From an uncultured Campylobacter sp. (GTDB lineage Bacteria > Campylobacterota > Campylobacteria > Campylobacterales > Campylobacteraceae), in assembly GCF_938045595.1 (NCBI RefSeq), contig NZ_CALIBB010000114.1, positions 1 to 8,028 on the forward strand: a stretch of DNA of 8,028 bases. The letters are read 5' to 3'. Shown here piece after piece: positions 1 through 5,242 of this stretch. Below the pieces are notes generated by a model that was given only the letters and a program-made list of their open reading frames with translations, searched no databases and was not told where the DNA came from. Positions within the stretch are counted from its first letter, which is position 1; each line of letters starts with the position of its first letter. The translations under genes were made by a program, and so were the position numbers.

Positions 1-275
1 ACAAACTTTGCCAAATCCCATAAGCTTGCGTCGTATAACTCTCGCAATGACGCTACCCTTTTTGTCGCATCCAACGCATTAGCGATAATTTGCGCCGTAT
101 GGAGTGCGCGTATAGCCGAGCTTGTAATAATTAAATCAGGCGTAAGTCCCAAGCTACGCAGCTTTTCTCCGAGTTTAATTGCGCAAAGTTCGCCCACTTG
201 GCTTAATATCCGCTCAAAATCGCTTCCGTTGCCGCTTTGCGCCTCGGCATGTCTTATAAAATATATCCGTTTCAT
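1..275 (-). CDS. SixA-like histidine phosphatase family protein (5' part, runs off window)
   Basis: Reading the minus strand from ATG at 275 gives an open frame to the window edge (91 complete codons; the 3' end is missing). The protein starts MKRIYFIRHAEA, the RHG/RHA phosphohistidine signature with His9 as the expected catalytic nucleophile. It continues with LGLTPDLIITSSAIRALHTA, the PDLIxxSxAxRAxxTA block typical of SixA-type phosphohistidine phosphatases, and LRELYDASL, which fits the family's LYxA segment. Family knowledge: these small cytoplasmic enzymes remove phosphate from histidine or small phosphorylated substrates; the substrate here cannot be told. A Shine-Dalgarno AAAGGA lies five bases before the ATG. 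The upstream rhomboid gene is on the same strand 44 bp away, so the two are probably cotranscribed. A phosphoglycerate-mutase-like label is possible in databases, but the short SixA-like spacing fits better. Confidence 0.87.
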   Translation of the reverse strand, partial: MKRIYFIRHAEAQSGNGSDFERILSQVGELCAIKLGEKLRSLGLTPDLIITSSAIRALHTAQIIANALDATKRVASLRELYDASLWDLAKF

Positions 276-319
276 CTGCATCCTTTCACAAAATTTTATG
301 TATAATTTAGCGTTAAATT

Positions 320-877
320 CTACAAAATTCTAAATTTTTTCTGGATCATTCCAAAGCCATAACCGACCACGAATCCCGCTATGTGCGCATACCACGCCAC
401 ATTTATGCCCATTAGCATCGGTGCAAAGCTCATTATCAAAATCGCGATAAAAATCCCGCCCGCATTGCGTTCATCAAAATAAGCAATCACGCCTAAAAGC
501 ACGCAAATAGCGCCACTAGCGCCTACGATATTGACGATTTCTCCCATGCTCATGGCATAACGGATATAAATCAGACACAAAGCGCCGCTCAGCAGCCCGC
601 CTACGATGTAAAGTAGCGTAAATTTTATCCCACCGAACGCTCGCTCTAAAATCCCACCGAATTGATATAAAACCGCCATATTCATCACTAGATGCATCAC
701 TCCGCCGTGCATAAAAAATGAACTTAATAGCTGCCACGGCATCCCCTCGAAAAAATATGGATTGAGCCCAAAAAATAGATAGGACTTAAAGCCAAAAAAA
801 TATTCTAATGCGAATGAAATCACGAAAAATAGGATATTCGCCGCGATGATCGCGAGAGTAAATTTGCCTGTTTGCAT
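320..877 (-). CDS. Rhomboid family intramembrane serine protease
   Basis: Predicted 185-residue integral inner-membrane protein with about six hydrophobic helices (roughly residues 5-26, 47-66, 85-107, 113-134, 141-157, 163-178), the basic rhomboid architecture. Family motifs are complete: HxxxN in helix 2 (His62, Asn66 within HLVMNM), GASG with nucleophile Ser121, and the helix-6 histidine His165 in AWYAHIAGFVVG. Ser121 and His165 form the catalytic dyad known for GlpG-type rhomboids, so the protein should be active and cleave membrane proteins within the bilayer; its substrates are unknown. The frame stays open upstream to a TTG at 910, but the ATG at 877 has AAGGAG four bases before it and gives a normal N-terminus, so I chose it. 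The histidine phosphatase gene follows after 44 bp on the same strand. The function of such proteases in Campylobacter is poorly defined. Confidence 0.9.
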   Translation of the reverse strand: MQTGKFTLAIIAANILFFVISFALEYFFGFKSYLFFGLNPYFFEGMPWQLLSSFFMHGGVMHLVMNMAVLYQFGGILERAFGGIKFTLLYIVGGLLSGALCLIYIRYAMSMGEIVNIVGASGAICVLLGVIAYFDERNAGGIFIAILIMSFAPMLMGINVAWYAHIAGFVVGYGFGMIQKKFRIL

Positions 878-939
878 GAAACTCCTTAAATTTTTCACGC
901 ATAGTAGCAAAATTTTGATTAAATTAAAGGCGTCGTGTA

Positions 940-947
940 ATTTTATA
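940..947 (-). promoter_or_regulatory. Candidate -10 element for the rhomboid gene
   Basis: On the minus strand TATAAAAT sits here, in the context GCCTATAAAATTAC, about 62 bp before the chosen ATG at 877. It matches the Campylobacter sigma-70 -10 pattern, which does not need a -35 box. A start near 933 would give a leader of about 55 bases. AT-rich DNA offers such matches by chance, and a TACTAT nearer the gene (about 900-905) is an alternative. Confidence 0.3.
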
Positions 948-1168
948 GGCTCGAGATAAATTATAGATAAGCTAGTATCAAAATTTTGGCAATAGTTTTA
1001 GTTGCAAGCGCCTTAATAAATAGCTGCGCTAAAATTTAGATCGTAAATCTTTTTTAAAACTTTACGGAATTCATAGAGTTTATCCGACGTAAATTAAAAA
1101 GCAAACACACTGTAAATTTAAAAACGATAAAATTGCAGTTATATGAAGCCATTTTGTAGAATTTTATA

Positions 1169-1190
1169 TAAAATTATAAGTATAATTTTA
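1169..1190. repeat. AT-only palindrome, 10 bp arms around AG
   Basis: TAAAATTATA (1169-1178) and TATAATTTTA (1181-1190) are perfect reverse complements separated by two bases. The right arm contains TATAAT in plus orientation and the left arm contains it in minus orientation, so this could be overlapping -10 elements or a binding site instead of an RNA hairpin. Pure AT composition makes chance more likely than for the 1408-1475 element. Confidence 0.5.
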
Positions 1191-1352
1191 CTAAGAATAA
1201 CAAAAATTTGAGTTCAAATTAATTTCAAAATAAATTTTAGAGTAAATATTTTAAATCCTTATTATATTACGCGTTAAAAATGCTAATTTGATTTGCCATA
1301 ACAGCATCAAAGTGAATTTTTATTCATAAGTTTTTACTGTAAGAGCTAAAAA

Positions 1353-1400
1353 CCATAAAATTCTAAAATTTGATTAGAATTTTAGGAATTTAATAAATTC
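1353..1400. repeat. Bulged hairpin followed by a 15-nt palindrome
   Basis: TAAAATTCTA (1356-1365) pairs perfectly with TAGAATTTTA (1375-1384) over a nine-base loop. The stem is extended by CC (1353-1354) with GG (1385-1386) across a single bulged A at 1355. Directly following, GAATTTAATAAATTC (1386-1400) is a 7+1+7 palindrome. No T-run makes it a clear terminator in either direction. It may belong to one structured unit with the larger hairpin just downstream. Confidence 0.5.
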
Positions 1401-1407
1401 TGCAAAG

Positions 1408-1475
1408 CTAGGTCACAGCTAGAATTACAAGCGAAATTTTATCTGTAAAATTTCGCTTGTAATTCTAGAGCCTAG
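1408..1475. repeat. Long perfect inverted repeat (23-bp stem, 4-nt loop, extra 5-bp basal stem)
   Basis: Positions 1419-1441 and 1446-1468 are exact reverse complements, leaving only TCTG (1442-1445) as loop. The arms begin and end with CTAG and hold the core TTACAAGCGAAATTTTA. Outside an internal loop of 6 and 2 bases, CTAGG (1408-1412) pairs with CCTAG (1471-1475), so CTAG occurs symmetrically four times. A 23-bp perfect match is far beyond chance even in AT-rich DNA. The element lies downstream of the lipoprotein gene, but neither side shows the T-run of a normal intrinsic terminator. It could be a dispersed palindromic repeat, a small structured RNA, or an RNase III-type processing site. 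I do not recognise it as a named element. Confidence 0.9.
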
Positions 1476-1571
1476 ATCAAACCGCCGCGAATTTTTAAAA
1501 GGTCTAACGAAATTTCATAAAATCTAATAAATTCCAAAAGTTATAAGAAATTTTTCAAAAAATACGGCGAA

Positions 1572-1588
1572 AGAATTTTCAAAATTCT
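1572..1588 (-). terminator. Possible weak terminator hairpin overlapping the lipoprotein stop codon
   Basis: AGAATTT (1572-1578) and AAATTCT (1582-1588) form a 7-bp stem with a 3-base loop that overlaps the TAG stop at 1587-1589. Further T-rich minus-strand sequence (GTATTTTTTG) follows about ten bases on. The stem has almost no GC, so termination here is uncertain. Confidence 0.25.
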
Positions 1589-2222
1589 AGTTATTCACCC
1601 GTCCGTATCCTGCGAAGCGGTTCGATGCTAGGCAGCTTATGCGGTCTTTACCGCAGCGCACGATATAGCTATTTTCCATCTTTTGCCCCGCTACATGGAC
1701 GTTTTTCTTATTTAAATTTACGAAGTCCGCTTGATTTCTACCACGAGTATTGTGGACGAATTTCACGCGACCATCAGCATAGATCTCACGCACGATACCG
1801 ATATGGCTGATCTCGTTATTGACCTTGCCTTTGTTAGAACGCAAGGTGTTTTGAAAAAACACCAAATCCCCCACTCGCGGCGTATTGCTGAGTAAATTTT
1901 TACGGCTGTAATAATTATATATTGCTTGGGATTTGCGTCCGTTTGTGAAGTATTTCGGCAGATCTTTTGAGTTAAAAAATAGATCATCGTATTTATCATT
2001 TAGCACGGTGATAAATCCGCTGCAGTCCCCTCCCGCGCGAGTGCCGGTGTAATCGTCCACAGATGCGATTAGCGGGCGGTTAAACTCGCTTCCTGGCACC
2101 GAAGTTATTCCTTCTTCATGATCGTTTAAGACATACGCTTGCTGGCTGCCAGCAGACGGGGCTTTTGAGGAGCAACCGACCAGCAAAAACGCACCCAAAG
2201 CGCAAATAATTAGTTGTTTCAT
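1587..2222 (-). CDS. NlpC/P60-like cysteine peptidase lipoprotein
   Basis: A 211-residue protein with a short basic N-terminus, a hydrophobic stretch and a lipobox LLVGC (Cys17), so it should be lipid-modified and held in the envelope. Residues 18-60 look like an unstructured linker. The catalytic domain follows: GGDCSGF with presumed nucleophile Cys67, PRVGDLVFF (115-123) matching the family's PGDLVFF, and SHIGIVREI with presumed catalytic His140, then VHN (156-158) as a possible third polar residue. This Cys-His order is that of NlpC/P60 and related CHAP peptidases, which cut peptidoglycan stem peptides or cross-bridges; the bond cut here is not evident. ATG at 2222 is supported by AAGGA seven bases upstream. 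The gene is divergent from murA. I assign the family with good confidence but not a specific gene name. Confidence 0.82.
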   Translation of the reverse strand: MKQLIICALGAFLLVGCSSKAPSAGSQQAYVLNDHEEGITSVPGSEFNRPLIASVDDYTGTRAGGDCSGFITVLNDKYDDLFFNSKDLPKYFTNGRKSQAIYNYYSRKNLLSNTPRVGDLVFFQNTLRSNKGKVNNEISHIGIVREIYADGRVKFVHNTRGRNQADFVNLNKKNVHVAGQKMENSYIVRCGKDRISCLASNRFAGYGRVNN

Positions 2223-2266
2223 ATAAAAATCCTTATAAAATTATGTAACGATTAAATTTGGGCGTA

Positions 2267-2272
2267 ATTTTA
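2267..2272 (-). promoter_or_regulatory. Candidate -10 for the lipoprotein gene
   Basis: TAAAAT on the minus strand, in the context GCGCTAAAATTACG, 45-50 bp before the ATG at 2222, would give a leader of about 38 bases. CATAAT nearer the gene (2240-2245) is an alternative, but would start transcription almost on top of the ribosome binding site. Confidence 0.3.
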
Positions 2273-2280
2273 GCGCTCAG

Positions 2281-2298
2281 TGGTAACAAAATGGTAAC
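2281..2298 (+). repeat. TGGTAAC direct repeat one helical turn apart, over the murA -35 region
   Basis: TGGTAAC occurs at 2281-2287 and again at 2292-2298, exactly 11 bp apart start to start. The second copy sits where the -35 hexamer of the murA promoter would be (TATAAT at 2316). Same-face tandem half-sites at this position are typical of a regulator site, but no known operator is recognised. A looser copy, ATGTAAC, lies at 2243-2249. Confidence 0.4.
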
Positions 2299-2315
2299 TT
2301 TAAAGCTAAATTCTG

Positions 2316-2321
2316 TATAAT
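2316..2321 (+). promoter_or_regulatory. murA promoter -10 element
   Basis: A perfect TATAAT preceded by TG directly (CTGTATAAT), 26 bp before the murA ATG at 2347. A start near 2328 would give a leader of roughly 18 bases carrying the GGAGA ribosome binding site (2338-2342). There is no TTGACA-like -35 at the right distance, as is usual in Campylobacter. Confidence 0.7.
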
Positions 2322-2346
2322 CGCCGAAATTTTATACGGAGAAATC

Positions 2347-3615
2347 ATGCATTATCTACGAATTAACGGGGGCAAAAAACTAAGCGGTAGCGTCAAAATA
2401 AGCGGCGCAAAAAACGCCGCACTGCCGCTCATAGCTCTATCTATCCTTTCAAAAAACGAAGTCGTAATTAAAAATTTACCCGCAGTTTCCGATATCCACA
2501 CGCTAATTCAGCTGCTTTCAAATTTAGGCGCAAAGTGCGAGTTTCTTGACGCCAATATCGCCAAAATCGATCCGTGCGAGGTAAACTCGACTAAGGCAAT
2601 CTACGACATAGTACGTAAAATGCGAGCTTCGATCCTGGTGCTGGGGCCGCTTTTAGCGCGGTTTAGACACTGCGAGGTAAGCCTTCCGGGGGGCTGCGCG
2701 ATCGGCGCAAGACCGATCGATCTACACCTTAGCGCGCTTGAAAAGATGGGTGCGGAGGTTAAGATCGAGCAGGGTTACGTCGTTTGCACCGCAAAAAAGG
2801 GGCTTAAGGGCGCGACTATAAATTTTGACAAAATTACCGTCACAGGCACCGAAAATATCGTAATGGCGGCGGCCTTAGCAAGCGGCACCACTCATATCAT
2901 AAACGCGGCAAAAGAGCCTGAAGTAATAGCCGTTTGCAACGCATTAAAAAGCGCAGGCATCGACATAGAGGGCATCGGCACGAACGAAATCCTCATTAAA
3001 GGAAGCGGCGGCGAGCTTTTAAGCTTGAACGAAATTTCGATCATTCCCGATCGCATCGAGGCGGGCACCTATCTGTGCGCAGGCGCAATCACGGGCTCTC
3101 GTATCACGATCACGCACGCTTGCGCGGCTCATCTTGGCGCCGTGCTTGCAAAATTTGAAGATATGGGCTTTAAATTTGAAATTTCAAACGGCGGCGAGGA
3201 AATAACGATCCTGCCCGCTTCAAAGATCAAACCAGTTGAGATCATCACAAGCGAATATCCGGGCTTTCCTACCGATATGCAGGCGCAGTTTATGGCGCTG
3301 GCGTGTGTAGCCACGGGCGTCAGCACCATCGACGAGAGGCTTTTTGAAAACCGCTTCATGCACGTAAGCGAACTTTCGAGAATGGGCGCAGATATCCGCC
3401 TAAACGGACACATCGCGACGATCAGCGGCGGCAAGCTAAACGGCGCGGACGTTATGGCGACCGATCTGCGAGCTAGTTCGGCACTCGTTTTAGCCGCTCT
3501 TGCGGCGCGCGGCGAGAGCAAAATACATAGAATTTACCACCTAGATCGTGGATATGAGAGGCTGGAAGCTAAGCTTGGTGCGCTTGGTGCGGACATACAG
3601 AGGCTGGAGGAATGA
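2347..3615 (+). CDS. murA: UDP-N-acetylglucosamine 1-carboxyvinyltransferase
   Basis: Full-length 422-residue MurA. It catalyses the first committed step of peptidoglycan synthesis in the cytoplasm, moving enolpyruvyl from PEP to UDP-GlcNAc. Seen in the sequence: GAKNAALPL with Lys22 and Asn23 near the N-terminus; MRASILVLGPLLARF (92-106); LPGGCAIGARPIDLHL with active-site Cys117 (Cys115 in E. coli), the residue attacked by fosfomycin; YPGFPTDMQAQF with Asp310; DLRASSAL with Arg376; and HLDRGYERLEAKLGALGA with Arg402. The start has GGAGA four bases upstream and aligns with the family N-terminus. Cys at the active site, not Asp, predicts normal fosfomycin sensitivity of the enzyme. It follows its own promoter, divergent from the envelope peptidase gene. 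The 3' end overlaps a spurious five-codon frame in an ATGA arrangement. Confidence 0.98.
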   Translation: MHYLRINGGKKLSGSVKISGAKNAALPLIALSILSKNEVVIKNLPAVSDIHTLIQLLSNLGAKCEFLDANIAKIDPCEVNSTKAIYDIVRKMRASILVLGPLLARFRHCEVSLPGGCAIGARPIDLHLSALEKMGAEVKIEQGYVVCTAKKGLKGATINFDKITVTGTENIVMAAALASGTTHIINAAKEPEVIAVCNALKSAGIDIEGIGTNEILIKGSGGELLSLNEISIIPDRIEAGTYLCAGAITGSRITITHACAAHLGAVLAKFEDMGFKFEISNGGEEITILPASKIKPVEIITSEYPGFPTDMQAQFMALACVATGVSTIDERLFENRFMHVSELSRMGADIRLNGHIATISGGKLNGADVMATDLRASSALVLAALAARGESKIHRIYHLDRGYERLEAKLGALGADIQRLEE

Positions 3616-3848
3616 AGACTTCGGAATAAAAAACTTGTGCAAGCAAGCTCGCGGAATTCTACGAGTGATATGTTTTAAAATTTTAAGCAACGCTCGCATT
3701 AAAACAAGACAAGTTTGAGCCCATAAAATTTCGCGCATTTATTTGGGTAAATTTTGCTTTGCAAGCTTTGGCGCAACATAAAATTTAAGACCACGCGAGA
3801 TATTAACTGCGCAGATTTTAAATGTAAAAATGATAAAAAGGACTTAAA
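3616..3848. other. Intergenic spacer murA-moeA, no clear terminator
   Basis: A 233-bp spacer. It contains a 12-nt AT palindrome TTAAAATTTTAA (3675-3686) and a distant 8-bp inverted pair AAACTTGT (3631-3638) / ACAAGTTT (3709-3716), but no GC stem followed by a T-run. A five-codon frame (ATG at 3612) with GGAGGA upstream overlaps the murA stop; it may be chance or the scar of a lost gene. Moderately GC-rich words in the middle look unlike a pure regulatory spacer, but no frame is maintained. Confidence 0.5.
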
Positions 3849-5030
3849 ATGATAGGAATAAATGAGGCTATAGCTTTGGCTACGGCTAGAATCACATCAA
3901 GCAAACAAAGCGAAAAGGTACCTCTTCCCAGCGCTCTAGGTCGCATCCTTTCTAGCGATATTTCTGCGCTTAAAAACCTGCCCTGCTTCGATAATTCGGC
4001 GCTTGACGGCTATGCCTACGCGGCGGGCTTCAAAGACGAAGAGCTAGAGATCGTAGAGCCTACGATTTTTGCAGGAGATGAGAAATTCTACGAAATCAAG
4101 GCTACGCAAGCGCAAAAGATAATGACCGGCGCGCCAATGCCTGCGGGCGCGGACTCTGTCGCGAGGCTAGAGGATGTAGACACGCAAGGTGGAACTCTAA
4201 AAATCCCTGCTTCCGTTCATGCCCACGACGGCTTTCGTAAAAAAGGCGAGGAGGTGCGCGCGGGCGAGCTTTTATTGCACCGTGGCGAAATTTTAAACCC
4301 TGCCAAAATCATGCTTCTTGCTGCGCAAGGAATTTACGAAGTGGACGTTTACGCGCGTCCTAAAATCGCCCTATTTTCCAGCGGAAACGAGCTAAAAGAG
4401 CCGTGGCAGAGTGCGAGCGAGCGCGAAATTTATAATGCCAACTCTAGTGGTATTGCTGCATTGCTGCAAAAATACGGCTTTGAAAACGAGTATTTAGGAA
4501 TTTTAAAGGATGATTTTAGCGCGGTATGCGAGGCGCTAGACGCTGCTACGCGTAAATTTGACGTGCTAATTACCAGCGGTGGAGCAAGTGCTGGGGAGGC
4601 AGATTTTATGCAAAGCGCTATGAGTGAACTTGGATTTTTGCAGGCTTTCGATCACATTGATATCAAGCCCGGCCGCCCCAGCAAGTGCTTCGCAAAAGAC
4701 GGCAAATTCGTCTTTGCAATGGCGGGCAATCCGATGGCCGCTTTCGTGCTTACGCGCGCAGTCATACTGCCGATCCTATTTAAGCTTAGCGGCGCAAGCG
4801 AGGCTTTTAGCGCAGAAGCGGCGATCTATGCCAAGCTCGCAAGCGATCTGAAGCTAAAAAGCGGCAGAATAAATTTAACCGTAGGCGCATATGAAGGCGG
4901 AGTTTTTACGCCTATGCCGTCGCCTTCTGGGCGCATCAGGCCGCTGGCTGTGGCATCGCATTTTTTCTTGGCTGATCCCGAATGCGACAAAGTTCTCGCT
5001 GGAGAAATCGTAAAAATTTATGAAATTTAA
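3849..5030 (+). CDS. moeA: MoeA-type molybdopterin molybdenumtransferase
   Basis: A 393-residue protein of normal MoeA length. MoeA inserts molybdate into adenylylated molybdopterin, finishing molybdenum cofactor for enzymes such as nitrate reductase and formate dehydrogenase. Visible motifs in family order: PCFDNSALDGYAYA (45-58, with the conserved Asp53), IMTGAPMPAGAD (91-102), SSGNEL (177-182, family usually STGDEL), NANSSGIAALL, DVLITSGGASAGEADF (238-253, MoCF-binding core), KPGRPSKCF (273-281), AGNPMAAFV (292-300), and a C-terminal beta domain from about 325 with SPSGRIRPLA. AAGGA six bases before the ATG supports the start. The 233-bp gap after murA suggests its own promoter, though none is clear. 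Campylobacter often carries two moeA paralogues; which one this is cannot be decided here. Confidence 0.95.
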   Translation: MIGINEAIALATARITSSKQSEKVPLPSALGRILSSDISALKNLPCFDNSALDGYAYAAGFKDEELEIVEPTIFAGDEKFYEIKATQAQKIMTGAPMPAGADSVARLEDVDTQGGTLKIPASVHAHDGFRKKGEEVRAGELLLHRGEILNPAKIMLLAAQGIYEVDVYARPKIALFSSGNELKEPWQSASEREIYNANSSGIAALLQKYGFENEYLGILKDDFSAVCEALDAATRKFDVLITSGGASAGEADFMQSAMSELGFLQAFDHIDIKPGRPSKCFAKDGKFVFAMAGNPMAAFVLTRAVILPILFKLSGASEAFSAEAAIYAKLASDLKLKSGRINLTVGAYEGGVFTPMPSPSGRIRPLAVASHFFLADPECDKVLAGEIVKIYEI

Positions 5031-5041
5031 GCGAGAAATTA

Positions 5042-5070
5042 TTGACAAATGAAAATTTATAGGCTACAAT
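5042..5070 (+). promoter_or_regulatory. Near-consensus sigma-70 promoter for tRNA-Gly
   Basis: TTGACA (5042-5047) and TACAAT (5065-5070) are separated by 17 bp, the ideal spacing, with one mismatch in the -10. Transcription would start near 5077, about 15 bases before the mature tRNA. A full -35 box is uncommon in Campylobacter and fits a strong stable-RNA promoter. It begins 12 bp after the moeA stop codon. Confidence 0.85.
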
Positions 5071-5091
5071 CGCGTTTTATTTTTACCGCAT

Positions 5092-5166
5092 GCGGGAATA
5101 GCTCAGTGGTAGAGCGCAACCTTGCCATGGTTGATGTCGCGAGTTCGACTCTCGTTTCCCGCTCCA
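5092..5166 (+). tRNA. tRNA-Gly (anticodon GCC)
   Basis: Complete cloverleaf of 75 nt including an encoded CCA. Acceptor stem GCGGGAA (5092-5098) pairs with TTCCCGC (5156-5162), then discriminator T and CCA (5164-5166). D stem GCTC/GAGC (5101-5104, 5112-5115). Anticodon stem CAACC/GGTTG (5117-5121, 5129-5133) with loop TTGCCAT, anticodon GCC at 5124-5126. T arm GCGAG/CTCGT with loop TTCGACT, including one G-U pair. It decodes GGC and GGU. No obvious intrinsic terminator follows before ubiX 76 bp downstream, so readthrough into ubiX is possible. Confidence 0.98.
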
Positions 5167-5242
5167 TTTCAACTTCAAATTTTAAAATTCTTTCCGCCGC
5201 GTTTGTTTTTAAACTGCAAAATTTCGATATGAAAGCCTTGAA

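Larger units (their letters stand above)
911..1586. other. Gene-less AT-rich intergenic region with several inverted repeats
   Basis: About 680 bp with no convincing coding frame on either strand; the flanking genes are both on the minus strand. The sequence is dominated by A/T runs and AAATTT words. It holds a TATAATTTTA palindrome (1169-1190), a bulged hairpin (1353-1386), a 15-nt palindrome (1386-1400), a large perfect hairpin (1408-1475) and a small palindrome over the 3' end of the lipoprotein gene (1572-1588). I see no transposase remnant, tRNA or recognisable RNA gene. The longest tempting small frame (ATG at 1143, 22 codons) has no ribosome binding site. Confidence 0.7.

Noticed and set aside
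878..910. Upstream TTG start of the rhomboid gene adding 11 residues
   Set aside because: The internal ATG at 877 has AAGGAG at proper distance; the TTG does not, and the extension is not membrane-like.
1143..1211. 22-codon hydrophobic small frame in the intergenic region
   Set aside because: No Shine-Dalgarno, and it lies across the AT palindrome; short Ile/Leu/Lys-rich frames are expected by chance in AT-rich DNA.
1625..1810. 61-codon plus-strand frame inside the lipoprotein gene
   Set aside because: Antisense to a gene with lipobox and catalytic motifs, with no ribosome binding site.
3129..3521. 130-codon minus-strand frame inside murA
   Set aside because: Fully antisense to a clear murA; it is a by-product of codon usage on the opposite strand and has no own signals.
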